DNA from: Unio delphinus
Lineage: Eukaryota; Mollusca; Bivalvia; Unionida; Unionidae
Direction: 5' to 3'
Length of the DNA stretch: 64,000 bases
NCBI GenBank assembly: GCA_029339505.1
Contig: JAQISU010000119.1
Coordinates: 2,346,001 to 2,410,000, forward strand
Made by a program: the position numbers and the translations under genes. Each line of letters begins with the position of its first letter. Position 1 is the first letter of the stretch. Below the pieces are notes generated by a model. It saw nothing but the letters and a program-made list of their open reading frames with translations. It was not told where the DNA came from and ran no database searches. Shown piece after piece: positions 28,060 to 40,438 of the stretch.

Positions 28060-29400
28060 TCCTTCTTCAAACATTATGGTGTTAGACTTCCAAATTTAAT
28101 TGACATTTTGTTTAATCTTATGTATTATAGTTACAAACATAATTGACACTTTGTTTAATCTTATGTATTATAGTTGCAAACGTAATTGACACTTTGTTTA
28201 ATCTTATGTATTATAGTTACAAACGTAATTGACACTTTGTTTAATCTTATGTATTATAGTTACTAACATAATTGACATTTTGTTTAATCTTATGTATTAT
28301 AGTTACAAATGTAATTGACACTTTGTTTAATCTTATGTATTATAGTTACAAACTTAACTGACACTTTGTTTAATCTTATGTATTATAGTTACAAACTTGA
28401 TGCTTTGTTTGATCTTATGTGTTAGAATTCCAAACTTAATGACATTTTGTTTAATTTTAAACTCAATGGACAATTTGTTTAATCTTATGTGTTAGAATTC
28501 CAAACTTAATGACACTTTGTTTAATCTTATGTGTTAGAATTCCAAACTTAATGACTATTTGTTAAATATTATTTTATAATTCCAAACTTAATGACACTTT
28601 GTTTAATCTTGTGTAAGAATTCCAAACTTAATTGAAAAATGTGTTAAATCTTGTGTTAGAATTCCAAACTGACATTGACAATTTGTTTAATCTTATGTTA
28701 GAATTACAAACTTAATTGAAAATTTGTTTAATGTTATGTTAGAATTCCAAACTGACATTGACAATTTGTTCAATCTTATGTTAGAATTACAAACTTAATT
28801 GAAAATTTGTTTAATCTTATGTTAGAATTCCAAACTGGCATTGACAATTTGTTTAATGTTAGAATTACAAACTTAATTGAAAATTTGTTTCATCTTATGC
28901 TAGAATTCCAAACTGACATTGACAATTTGTTTCATATTATGTTAGAATTCCAAACTTAATTGACACTTTGTTTAATCTTATGTGTTAGAATTCCAAACTG
29001 ACATTGACAATTTGTTTAATCTTGTGTTAGAATTCCAAACTTAATTGAAAATTTGTTTAATCATATGTTAGAATTCCAAACTTAATTGAAAATTTCTTTA
29101 ATCTTATGTTAGAATTCCAAACTGACATTGACAGTTTGTTAAATCTGGTGTTAGAATTCCAAACTGACATTGATGATTCGATCAATCTAATGTAAGAATT
29201 CCAAACTGACATTGACAGTTTGTTAAATCTTGTGTTTGAAGTCCAAACTGACATTGACAATTGATCAATCTAATGTAGGAATTCCAAACTAACATTGACA
29301 ATTTGTTCAATCTAATCTAAGAATACCAAACTGACATTGACAATTTGTTCAATCTAATCTAAGAATTCCAAACTGACATTGACAATTTGTTTACTCTTAA
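28060..29400. repeat. intronic minisatellite, ~45-65-bp units
   Basis: Over 20 imperfect units of the type AATTCCAAACTTAATTGACA ... TTTGTTTAATCTTATGTG. Higher-order alternation with an ACTGACATTGACAATTTGTT variant appears after 28650. Antisense frames over it are artefacts. 27552-28060 is plain intron. Confidence 0.9.
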
Positions 29401-30521
29401 TGAGTACAAACAATTTGAGCATTGCATTGTTCATGATCACATTCCATCATTATCCTTCATGGCACAGACCAGTCATTGTTGAGTTGAAAATGCAGGTTTT
29501 TAATAATGTTTAGTTTGGCATTGGTATTAAATCAAAAAATGCATTTTTATTTCCAGTGGAAATAATCCCAGGATCTCGTTCATCTATCTTAGACCATTTC
29601 CTCTCTTTATATTATACAGTGTTTTGTTACAGTGTATCAATCATCCAACTTGTGTAGATCAAAATGAGAATTTAGACTCTTAAATTTTAATAAAATAACA
29701 TACATTTGTTTGTTCTAAAGAAAACATCACTCTGTTTTGTATCTCCAGTGGAAAGCCATGTATATGTATCCTATAAAAAGATGTAAAATGTCTGAAAATG
29801 CAAAATAGTATCACAGAATTTGAAGATTAACTTAGTAGTTTACACAAAATATACCAACATGGATTCTGAAAACAGATTAATTATAGAAAGTCAAATGATG
29901 CTTCCTCCTCCATCATAAAAATTACCTACCTGCTAAAAATATATACTTTAAATACCCACCTGCTAAAAATATATACACTTTTAATTACCAACCTGCTAAA
30001 AATATATATTTTTATTTAATTATTTGGGAGAAAAAACAATGCATACAAAAATGGATTGAAATTCTACTGATATACCTTTTTAAAAAATTAGTTTTCCAAG
30101 ATTAAAGGTGTTCCAAAATTGCAGTAAATGTTTGAAAATTAAAAAGCATTATTATTTGTAACAAGAAATAAAGACTCACCATGGCATGACTATTTTAATT
30201 TGTTTTTATTTAGTGACAGATGTTCCTTGCAATTTGAGTTCTAACTGTGCAACAGAAGACGCTAAGAGATTAAGACATTACAGATTATTTTATTTCACCC
30301 ATGAAGTAATGGAGGTTTTCAATATTTATTAGAATGAAATAACTATATACTGCAAATAATATCAGTTTTTAACGTACACATACAATGGGATTTCTTTGCT
30401 ATGTAATACATGGGACAGCCTAATACCATACCTGTGGTAATATTTGACTATATTTTAGCCTTACATTTAGTCTTCATTGTGCCTCGTTGGCCTGTACATA
30501 AATTGTTGTTATATAATGCAG
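29401..30521. other. intron sequence, possible decayed exon
   Basis: Three short repeats of CCTGCTAAAAATATATA (29930-30010). At 30213-30330 a splice-acceptor-like TTATTTAG is followed by a Cys-containing frame (DVPCNLSSNCATEDA), but no donor is evident; left uncalled. Confidence 0.4.
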
Positions 30522-30647
30522 GTTGGACTGGAACGACCTGCAATGTGGACACTGATGAATGCAAGACAAACCCATGTCAAAATGGAGCCCAATGTTTTAA
30601 CAGTATTGGTTCGTTCTCTTGTAATTGCACAAACACAGGATACCAAG
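30522..30647 (+). CDS. host receptor gene: EGF-like exon 2
   Basis: 126 bp, phase 1-1, followed by GTAAGT. Encodes WTGTTCNVDTDECKTNPCQN and GAQCFNSIGSFSCNC ... GYQG: the end of one EGF and most of a calcium-binding EGF. Confidence 0.85.
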
Positions 30648-32080
30648 GTAAGTTTATATTTTATTGGTTTACAAATTAATCACAAAAGATGTCATTCCAA
30701 ACGATTTATGCAAAACCTTGAGCAGTAGAGTCTGTCTTGAAGGAATATCTCATCTGCCAAAAACTAATGGTCTCTCAAGAAATCTGACGATGATAACACT
30801 ACATAATTAATAAATCTGTGCTTTGAGAGCCTAGTCTCTCAAAACAGATGGTCGTTTATGGCAGTGATCTCTCAAAACAGGTTTTATTGTATCTACCCAG
30901 ACTCAGAATAATTTTAGCTCACATTTTAGCTCTGCTTGTCGTAGACCAGAAGAGCTTATGGGATGGCTGTTTGTTTGTTGTCTTTCTGTCCAATATGGCC
31001 ACCAAACTAGCCTTCTTAATTATTCATTAATTTAAACATGATGCCTAGTTTGTTCTAAAGGAAAATCATGCCAATATGACATCTAGTTTGACAGCTATCA
31101 GAAAATCTTCCTTTTGCTAAACCTGAATGGATAGTCTTGTCAGCTTGGAGTTTTTACTAAAATATCTGCTGTGATGTCTGCTTGGTACTAAATGAAAATA
31201 GTGCTGAATGGACATCCATTGTGGTCACCATAGCATCTGTTTGAAAGATTTTGCTATCACTACACCTATTATCATAGGGTTTTCAAAATGAGACATCTTA
31301 TGATATCTAATTGGTCCTAGATGAAAATGGTGTTGATCTGACATCCAATATGGCCACGACAATTGCCATCTTAGAAATTGTATTACTACTCCTCTTAATG
31401 GATGGTCATATGATGTCTAGTTGTTCTTACATGAGAATGGAGCCAATCAGACATCCAGTATTGCCACCGCAGCAGCCATCTTTAAAATCTTGTAATTTGT
31501 TATTGTCTCTCCTTTGTGGAAGATTATTGCTTGAAAATATTATTTCTACTCCTCTAAAAATGGATGGCTATGTCAACATGGTTTTTTTCAGCAGTAGACT
31601 TTTTGTGATACTTTGTAGGTCCTAAATGAATGCATGATAATTACAAGATGGGATTTTCACCAAAAGACTTCTGATGATGTCCACTTTGTCTTAAATAAAC
31701 ATTGTATTAAGTTGATATATATTATATATACTACAGCAGCTAATTTGAAAATTATTTTATTGTTGAAGAATATTAGAGATGGTTTCAACACTCAACAGTT
31801 ACCGGTAAAAGAAAAAAACAAGTCTTATCTTCAGTGCCTGGATTTTCTTTAGTCTAGTAGAGTATCATCCTCCTCAAGGGACTCTTGTTATTCTACTTCT
31901 CTAAGGATTATACAGTGACAAAGTAACAATAGAAAAATTAAGTTTCTGTATGAAATAATAATGCTTGTAAATTTGAAACGTTACTTGAAGAGTTACCAGG
32001 GATTTACAAAACTGCATCATGGATGTAAAATAGTATACATGCCATCAATATATCTTCACTCTGATGTAAAGTTAATGAAA
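30648..32080. other. intron sequence, nothing recognised
   Basis: Contains short frames without conserved residues and a loosely repeated theme (TGATGTCTAGTTGTTCTTAC / GACATCCAATATGGCC) from about 31050 to 31500 suggestive of an old repeat. Confidence 0.45.
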
Positions 32081-32480
32081 ATATTTTGACTCTAATGGAA
32101 AGTCAGTGGATAAATTTTGAGTCTAATGGAAGGACAATGATAAATTTTAACTCTAATGGAATGTCAATGGATAAATTTTGAGTCTAATGGAAAGTCAATG
32201 GATAAATTTTGAGTCTAATGGAAACTTAATGAAAAAGTTTTGACTAATATAAAGTCAATGGATACATTTTGACTCTAATGGAAAGTCAATGGATAAATTT
32301 TGACTGTAATTGAAAGTCAGTGGATAAATTTTGACCCAAATGGAAAGTTAATGAAAACGTTTTTACTATGGAAAGTCATTTGATAAATTTTGAGTCTAAT
32401 AGAAAGTCAATGGACAAATTTTGAGTCTAATGGAACGTCAAGGGACAAATTGTGAGTCTAATGGAAAGTTAATGAAAAAG
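32080..32480. repeat. intronic minisatellite, ~40-bp units
   Basis: About ten units of GTCAATGGATAAATTTTGAG with TCTAATGGAAA, just upstream of the next EGF exon. Confidence 0.85.
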
Positions 32481-32760
32481 CAAGTCCTGAAAATGCACAA
32501 AAATCTAATCAATGCACAACATATTGTCAGGCTATTTAAAATGTCATGCTTCATCCATCACATTCTGTCATCTCTCAGATTCAGCAAAGTCTAAATTAAA
32601 TTTTCTTAAGAAGAACTGAGAGATATAGATACAAAATTCAGGGCTAAGATATCATACTCTTGAGTAAAACAACCTAGCAGTGTAAATACAATTAATCTAT
32701 TTACTTATTTTATTGTGAACTGATTTTTTTAATTAATAACACTAATGTATTTAATTACAG

Positions 32761-32991
32761 GACCAGACTGTGCAGATGATGTGAATGAGTGTATGATAAA
32801 CCCTTACCCTTGTCAAAATGGAGGAAATTGTACAAATTCTGTTGGAAGTTATAACTGCTCATGTACTTATAGATACACAGGCAAAAATTGTGACGAACCC
32901 AATTGTACTGCTGTGAACTGTAACAATGGCACTTGCAAAGAAGATGAAATGAATAAAGAATGGACCTGCGCATGTCATGGTTTCTGTGAAG
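32761..32991 (+). CDS. host receptor gene: EGF-like exon 3
   Basis: 231 bp, phase 1-1, AG at 32759-32760, donor GTAAGC. Encodes GPDCADDVNECMINPYPCQN, a complete calcium-binding EGF and a further Cys-rich EGF-like module (NCTAVNCNNGTC ... CACHGFCEG). Confidence 0.85.
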
Positions 32992-33047
32992 GTAAGCATA
33001 GTTCTTTCCATTTAGTTGGCTTTGGAAATGCTTGGTGTAGATATATA

Positions 33048-34505
33048 CACCGCTCCCTCGATAACTCAAGCCTTGAGAACTCGCGAACCCGCTTATAATG
33101 AGGTGTCTGGCATGGATCCCGATTTTTTCCCAAAGATAAAATATATTTTAAAAATCTTTCAAAATATGCCGAACGTGACAAAATTACGATAAGAATTGGT
33201 AAATTAAACCTTTATACATTTCTCATTTTATCATAAAAAGGTGATGAATGCCCATAAAGATCGATTCCATATTGTGAAATTTGCAAATTGTAAAAAAGAG
33301 ATCACATATTATGTTCGGGTTTATTTGTTGATACACCGTCATCAATACCCCGTATACAAAAAGTCTGGTGAAATATTGATCAATAAAAACGGCCGGTAAA
33401 TGCTAACAGGTGGCAGCAAATAATGAAATAAACAGCAATTAAATATCTTGCTGTGTGAAAGCCATATTATAATCCTTTATTTCCGTTTCAGTGTAAACAT
33501 TATAATTGCAACATATTCTTTCTATGAAAACACGAAAAGTGTCAATCAACCGTCACATCGAAACCTGTGAGTACTTCCGTGAGAACCTAATTATCTGTCA
33601 GCTTTGTTTTGATCAACAAACTTGTTAAAGTGTTTGTTGCACTAAAATAATCCATTAAAAGAGACTTGTGTTGTATTATCACTTATGTCTTGTGCATGGA
33701 ATCAAGCAAGTGATGATTTTGCTCGACGGCAACGAAATGAAGGAGTAACACACAACATTAACTGATATTTTTCAAAACGTCTTGCCATTTGTCCAGCGTA
33801 TCACAACCGGCATTTGTATTATCGTGTTTTAATTTACATTGTTTCAAATTTTTCATTTACTTCTACCGCAATCAAATATATACACTGTATATAAATCGAT
33901 CGATCGACATTGTTTCTTGAAAAGAGAGTCGATCTTTTGTATTAAACAAATACATCTAATTTGGACCAAACAATAAAACAAGAATTATCCAATTCAGCAC
34001 AGAAGTTAATGACATAATACACAATGCATGAATCGGTACACGTGTTAATTGAACCACAGGAGTCTAACATTTTATCAATAAAATACGGCGAAATTTCTGA
34101 CAACATGAATTTCCCTTATTGGTAATATTTTTTTTAATTTAATGGTAATTCATGTTGTCAGAGATTTCGCCATAATTTATTGATAAAACGTCAGACTCCT
34201 CTGATCGAACGGAAACCATGTGGAATAATGTTTTTGAATAAATTCTCAATATACGGTAATTTATCCTGAAATTAATGTTCTCTATAAAGAAAAAATAAAC
34301 TACACCATTATGAAGAGATATTTATTCACAGTTAATCACAGCATGTTTATAAAGTGAATATTACAAACTAAAAAATCTGCCACCCACCCTTTTGTCTTTG
34401 TATCGATACTTTTGTTATTATAGGTCCCTCGATAACTCGCGCCTCACTTATAGTGCGGTCAATGTTTTTGGACCCCGATGTGCGCGAGTTATCGAGGGAG
34501 TGGTG
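33048..34505. mobile_element. pogo/Tigger-like DNA transposon remnant
   Basis: Ends CACCGCTCCCTCGATAACTC and its inverse ...GAGTTATCGAGGGAGTGGTG, flanked by TA on both sides (33046-33047, 34506-34507). A second inward copy of the end (34433-34470) suggests a nested or rearranged end. No transposase frame. A hairpin element (34055-34205) lies inside. Confidence 0.65.
34055..34205. repeat. foldback (hairpin) MITE-like sequence
   Basis: Arms of about 60 bp (CAGGAGTCTAACATTTTATC ... and its inverse near 34150-34205) around an AT-rich loop. Confidence 0.7.
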
Positions 34506-34659
34506 TATGTAGATAATGTACATTTCTAATATTTATATGGGTGCAGTATTAGCTTTGTTTGTTTGTTTGTTTGATTAGGATTTTCAACGTAGTTTTAACA
34601 ATTTTTCAGTCATATCTCTACGATGATTGCTGTGAGGCAGTTTATAGTGATGTCTAGCA

Positions 34660-34704
34660 CTGAGGCATTTGTGGCGGACTCTCTAACCACTAGACCAACT
34701 AGAT
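34660..34704 (-). repeat. tRNA-like box A fragment
   Basis: The minus strand reads AGTTGGTCTAGTGGTTAGAG, a tRNA-derived SINE head. It abuts the truncated left end of element D. Confidence 0.45.
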
Positions 34705-34799
34705 GGTCCGATTATCAGCATGCGAATAGAATTTGGTAGCGCTGTATGATGCTTAACTGGTTCTCGTGCTTTTGTTGCCGAAAAATCAATTACATTCAT
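34705..34799 (-). pseudogene. ATPase N-terminal fragment of element D
   Basis: Aligns with the first ~32 codons of the A ATPase (start at 34799), ending just before Walker A. Confidence 0.7.
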
Positions 34800-34816
34800 G
34801 TTATTATAAGTAAATT

Positions 34817-35008
34817 ATGGATCTATATTGTGTGAAATGTAAGGAGAGTACTAGCACAAACGACTTGACGACGATTACAGCTAAAAATAACAGATCAGCA
34901 CTTGCTGGTAAGTGTATACAATGTGGTACCAAACAATTTAGATTTGTTTCTATGAGATCTGGAGATGTTTTTAAAAAAAACGAGGAGGTGATATTGCATC
35001 CAAGTTAG
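34817..35008 (+). CDS. zinc-ribbon protein (DUF5679-like), intact, with slippery site
   Basis: 63 residues: MDLYCVKCKEST, then GKCIQCGTKQFRFVSM, two CxxC pairs as in the DUF5679 family known from large DNA viruses. Near its end, in zero frame, lies AA-A_AAA_AAC (heptamer at 34975-34981), a canonical -1 slippery sequence. Shifting there leads straight into the PLA2 frame (GGDIASKLAKLPG). The zero frame ends at 35006-35008, nine codons later. Inferred role: N-terminal part of a frameshift polyprotein, or a free regulator. Confidence 0.75.
   Translation: MDLYCVKCKESTSTNDLTTITAKNNRSALAGKCIQCGTKQFRFVSMRSGDVFKKNEEVILHPS
34975..34981 (+). promoter_or_regulatory. candidate -1 ribosomal frameshift site A_AAA_AAC
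   Basis: The heptamer is in the correct zero-frame register of the zinc-ribbon gene, and the -1 frame is the PLA2-integrase frame, which lacks its own ATG. A short downstream stem (GGAG with CTCC, about 25 nt apart) could stimulate shifting. The same A8-CGAGGAGGTGATATTGCA sequence is kept in copy A. Confidence 0.6.
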
Positions 35009-36475
35009 CAAAACTCCCAGGAGCACCATGGGCCAAATATTCAGGAGAAAAACACCTTCCAGGATATAGTTATTGTGGACCTGGGACAAGACTCGATATC
35101 AGACTCGATGATCAAAACTAAACCCAACCCGGTAAAAACCCAATAAACGCTATTGATAAGGCGTGTCATGCTCATGATGTTGCTTATAAAAGCAGTAATC
35201 TGCAGCACAGACATATCGCAGATGTAAAATTGATTCATGCGATGAATTCTATCACTAATAAATCCTTCAAAGAAAAGTTGGCTTCATGGTTGATAAAATT
35301 GGCGATAAAAAGTAAATTGATGCTGGGTGCTGGTAATTAATAACATCATGGAATATATTATTATTCTCCAAAAGAATACTGGAGGGGTAAATCAGCAATC
35401 ATTAAACTCGCTAGCACCGCAAAGGTGACAAATACCACTGCAGCGGATTGGTTATCCAAACAGGCGATATGGCAAATTTATCTACCACCGCCTAAACAAA
35501 TTAACTTCTCGCATTTTGATGTCAGTGTCCTTAATGAGGTTCATTAGGCTGATATATTATTTCTGCTGCATGATGGTGTTTACAAGTACGTGCTAACCGT
35601 AGTTGATGTTGCGAGTAGATACAAACAAGCAGAACCTTTATAGACAAAATCATCAACTGAAATGGCTTCTGCGTTTGACAGGATTTATCGAAGGGGTCCT
35701 CTGCATTGGCCAAATCTATTACAAGTTGATCCTGGCAGGGAACTTCAGGGTGCAGTGTTATCAACAATGAAGCATTATAATGTCACCATCAGACGAGGAC
35801 ATAATGCACTACATCGCGATCAGACAATTGTTGAATGATTTAATCGCACACTTGCTGAGCGGTTATTTGGATATCAATATGCGAAGGAGTTTATTCAGAA
35901 TAAACGATAATGTGAATGGTTCAAGAGATTACCAGGTGTAATTACCGCGCTGAATAATGAGATTACTCGAACAAATAATATGAAACCTAACAACGCAATT
36001 ATAAAAAGTATATACCTGTAAAACCACAAAATGATTTTTCAAAACAACCAATACTCGGCAATGTCACTGTTAGATATTTATATGAACCAGGAGAGCTTGA
36101 AGGTGGCAAAAAAGAGCTACTGATCATATCTGGAGTGTCACTACGCATACAATTTCTAGCATAACACGATCCACAGGTAGACTGCCAGTCTATATATTGG
36201 ATTTAACTGCTCCGCAGCGAGGATTTACTCGTGAACAACTACAAGTGATACCTGAGGTTACTCAATTGCGTTGCGTTATCTTATCTAGCACCTCTGCGTC
36301 TGTTGCACTCAAGACAAGTCAGCATCACATTATCTCTGGTATGACCAACACTGCTATTCTTTCTGTCTACGGTAAATTGGTAGGTGTCTTTATCCGACCA
36401 ACACCAACGCATTATACAGAGTTTTTTCTGGTTATCTCATCATTGACAATATCACTTATTGTAGTGTCATTATAG
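34981..36475 (+). pseudogene. PLA2-integrase gene of element D
   Basis: PLA2 motifs YCGPGT (35072-35090) and CHAHDVAY (35164-35187) persist with a TAA between them. The integrase region is broken by stops (e.g. 35547, 35642) and by a TGA at 35836-35838 directly after the catalytic Glu (35833-35835). Unlike copy A, the Glu is present. The C-terminal segment (VRYLYEPGELEGG) is near 36068-36107. Confidence 0.75.
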
Positions 36476-39400
36476 TCTAAAACAACTCTTCGAAGTTGAT
36501 TTATTCTTCATACTCTGGACACTGCAAGATAAACTAAATTTGACCACTCGATGTGATTTATGTATGATCCAAACAATTGTATCGGATATTGTCAACCCCT
36601 GTGAAGAATGTATTCTCGTTGCATATCCTAGCTTCCATGGGGATTTATCGGCATGCAATGCATCTCCGACAACACTCATATCAACCAACACAATATCATT
36701 TAACACTAGAATCTGCTTCTCTGTCAGGCCTGGAATATCAACTTCGATATTTTGTCTTCGTGTATCCTTGGGTCTATAACACAATGGCACTGGAAGTGTT
36801 GCAAATTTTTATTTATGTGTGTTAAATAACTTCATAAGAATTGTATCTCTGACTATCTTTCTACTTGCCACTATCAAATCGTTTGGTCTCCACGCTTCCC
36901 AAAAATCATTTAATGGGGTTTTCGAAATTATCTCACGTGCTATTTCACATTGGATTCTTGAACTCGCTTAATTCATTATCAAGTGATGTATCATCAGTAC
37001 TAGTTTCATAATAGACTACAAAATTCTTCAGCCATTTATGTGGAGACAAACCAACAAATGGTGGTGGTTGACCATGATCGCCACACATTATCACTTTTGT
37101 ATTCGCTAGCAATAACCAATCGAGAAATCTTTGTAATACATCTAACGACACTGTGCATATCTCATCCCAAATAATGATTTCAGGAATATATTTCTCAGCC
37201 ATTCGATCAGGAGTCCATTCGTCACATCTCCATCGAAAGAAACTATGATAAATGCAAGCATTAATTCCTCGCTGTTTCATCTCTCTTGCATGTCTGTGTT
37301 TTGGTGTTAGCACAATCACGTTTGATTTCCCTCGAAATAATTCAATCGCACGAGTCGTCTTCCCTGACCCACCACAGCCGTTTAAGTAACTGGTTTTATA
37401 TCTGAATATTGGATCGGAACACGACGGTGCATGAGATATTTCTGATATCTGATTATTTTTCAAGTAATTGGCTTTAATTGTAACATCTGCTGATTTAGAA
37501 TAATCACGCATTATTTTCTTCTTAATTCTCCATGATCCCCAACTCTCATCTGAATTAGTGAATGTAGCCACTGCTTCTTTATGTTTTACGTGTATATAAA
37601 ATTAATCAGTGGCGACTCTAATTGCGGTGTCAGGAAATCTTTTTATCATCGAAAGTAAATTAATAGAAGCCTAAGCCAGCATAGACGACCGTAAGTACGT
37701 ATATTGAGGATTTCCTCCATCTGTGTAAGTAACAATTGCACTAATTTGGTTCCATCGGACAAGAAAGAGTCTTTACGATCGACGTATATACCCCTAGATG
37801 TTACATCTATGATTATAAAATCGTATTCAGCATCATCTATAATCAACCGCGAAGAATATTATGTATGGTCGTATTTTCCACCCTGTGTGAACATACCAAT
37901 TATTCTTCTACCGTGATCTTTTGCGTGTTTATTTCAAACTTCAAAGATTTCTTTGGACCATTTCAAGATATATTCTTTGTCGAGATCGGGGAATTGTTTT
38001 TTGTTTTCGATGATTATACTATGTAGACTATCGAGTTGTGGCAACCATACTTCAGTTTGTTTCCGATATGATATAATTGCTTCACTGACAATCAGCAATA
38101 TCATCATTTTAAAATCAATCATATACCATAATAACACTATTGACATCCAGTGTTTTTTCAGAGATGTTTCTAGCAAACCAAACATAACAAGACGGATGAA
38201 GTCCTTTAGCCAATTCAAATGATATCACACGAGCGAATCCGGCGACATCAAAATCGGGCAGTGTTCCATTAATCGCAACACGGGTCATCTCGTGTGTGGG
38301 ATGTCCAAATCTTTTGGAGTACTCAGAGCATTCTCCGTACCCAAGAAAAGTCCCTGGATAACACGCAATCATATCAACCGAAATAAAACTTTTGGGGTCA
38401 TATTTTGTATTCCATAATACACTATGGCCATATGCCACGCAGCTTGATTTGATATCTGAGAGAAATTCTGCGCGTGTTGGTTTCCATAGATTTATCTTTC
38501 TCGTGAAATGAGCAGCAACTGACGGTATTGTAAAACAGTTTGTTAATAAATGTTTGTCGTAATCCATTGAAAAACCACTAGCTAGTGTTTTCATCTCGTT
38601 TTGTAGGGCTTCAGTACAGTATAATTCGCCATTGGGTCTTACAAATTTATCAAATTTACGCTCTTTGTCTTCAAAACTGTGAAGTAACTACACTGACACA
38701 GGATCATTTTTACTTAATTCGTAAATAAAATCAAATAAATTTCCCGTGTAATATTGTATGGTTCTATCCTGCGGAAATATTGTTACCGCAGATGTCCACG
38801 CGGGCTCATTATGGTCAATCATTTTGATTGGAGCTCCTTTTGATTTATATTTCGATTCGTGTAATACCTCTCCTGTTATCGTCATTATGGTTATTGAGAA
38901 TCTTAATGATGTTTCTAATTTGGCTATATCTTGAATTGTTGCTCCGCTCTCCTTCACTGTTAATCCCAATTCATTTATTTTTTTGTGTCTTAGATCCGTC
39001 AATTTGTTTCCACCCAACACATTTGTAAAATGCTCTATTATTCGTTTTGCTACACAATTTATTCTTGACGAAGTCAACGGTGATAGTTTCATGGGTTTCA
39101 GTTTTTCAATACTCGGTTTATCATTTATCGGACAGATTCCATAAACAACCGTGGTTACAGGATAGGATCTCTCGTAATACGGTTTGTCAATTCCACTCAC
39201 AATTCCTGGTTTTGAATCCTGACTCACAATGACAGTTCTCTTATTTTTCAGGATTGGTTCAAATTTGTCGCGTATAATCCAATTCCCCGTTTCTGAGCAG
39301 ATAATGAATTTCACTCTAAAAAACTACTTTTTCTTGTCAAGATGTGAGATTATTACTGCTGCTCTATCGTCGTTAATGGTAGCATCAACACTACCATCAA

Positions 39401-39585
39401 TTCGAAATGTTGACCAACAGTGAGATGTTCCATCGCGCTTGAATTCATTAAAAACCATCATGGATTCTACCTATCATGCTTCTATCACTTATTAGACTCT
39501 TTGGTACATCAGTGGAGACTCAATCGAGATTATATTTAACATTTTCCCAAGGCGTAATTTTCGATAATTTATCGAACTCCTCTAT
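36281..39585 (-). pseudogene. PolB-helicase-HNH gene of element D
   Basis: Parts lie in several frames: PolB N-terminal and motif A region (39314-38115, ISVDMIACYPGTFLGYGE), helicase (37571-36945, Walker A GCGGSGKTT, IIIWDE), motifs V/VI (36790-36480) and the C-terminal HNH-like end (TVDRKNSSVGH, CLECNRRRG; about 36420-36285). The start codon position reads ATA. It carries a glycine where copy A has the TGA at 4967, and one N-terminal unit instead of four. Confidence 0.8.
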
Positions 39586-39628
39586 ATTACAATTAAAACA
39601 AGTATTTAAATAAGGAATTTATTATATA

Positions 39629-39925
39629 ATGAATCATTGCAAATGGATTATGATAGGATCCGTAACCGCTTGTAACAAATCATGCATACATGAAGTCTGT
39701 AGATATAATTTACAAAGCGTACATCGTGGCAGTGTTGGGCCCTTCCCTTGCATACGATGTGGCGTAGGTGTGCGTTGTAAGTCGCAGTTGTGTCTGAATT
39801 GTGGTGGTAAGCGATACAGAGAGCTAAAGCGCTATTATGATAAGAGAATCAAAGATTCCATCAAAAACTCCATCAATGACTCTGACTCTGTCAAAGACAT
39901 AATCATAAGAAAACCTCAAGACTAG
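39629..39925 (+). CDS. small zinc-binding protein of element D
   Basis: 98 residues, open, ATG abutted by TTTATTATATA. Same Cys framework as the 8252 protein (CNKSC, CIRCGVG, CLNCGGKRYRELKRYYDKR); the first-module His is replaced by Asn (RYNLQ). C-terminal tail diverged and Ser/Asp-rich. Confidence 0.65.
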   Translation: MNHCKWIMIGSVTACNKSCIHEVCRYNLQSVHRGSVGPFPCIRCGVGVRCKSQLCLNCGGKRYRELKRYYDKRIKDSIKNSINDSDSVKDIIIRKPQD

Positions 39926-39991
39926 ATTGATAGATTCTCAAGTAATAATTAAACCAAATAATGAATTAGACAAATAGTATTTAGTATATAA

Positions 39992-40438
39992 ATGAACCAA
40001 GAATTTCAACAATCGTGACGGTATTGTCAGACACCGCAGGCTGAAGAAACCAGCTGGTGTTGACAATGGTATGGGAAACCTTATATTTCATTATGGAAGG
40101 ACATGTCACCTTAATAACAGAATCGCATATGATTGTTTCCATGGATTGATTAAAGATCTATTTGTAGTTGATCATATTGATGGATGTCCTCAAAATAACA
40201 GATTGGATAATTTACGAGGTATCACACAAAGTCAGAATACCAAATGGCGTGGGACTGAAAACACTCGAAAAATGCAAAACCTATAAAATCATTTAATATA
40301 GAAAATAACGAAGAAAGAGTTTTTAAATATATAAAAGAAGCTGGTAGGTATTTTCATACTTGCGTACCTTCGGTACGAAAAGTAGCAGAGAATATAACTA
40401 AATCCACTTTTTTAAAAAAAATTCAAAACAGAATTTAA
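39992..40438 (+). pseudogene. HNH endonuclease relic of element D
   Basis: Starts MNQEFQQS at 39992, then shifts. The frame at 40071-40286 keeps NNRIAYDCFHG, VVDHIDGCPQNNRLDNLRGI. The NUMOD1-like end is recognisable near 40330-40390. Confidence 0.7.

Noticed and set aside
28060..29400. Regular repeats suggestive of a CRISPR array
   Set aside because: Units are imperfect, contiguous and AT-rich with no unique spacers, inside a eukaryotic intron: a minisatellite.
30213..30330. Possible extra Cys-rich exon
   Set aside because: Acceptor-like sequence but no donor or full EGF cysteine pattern.
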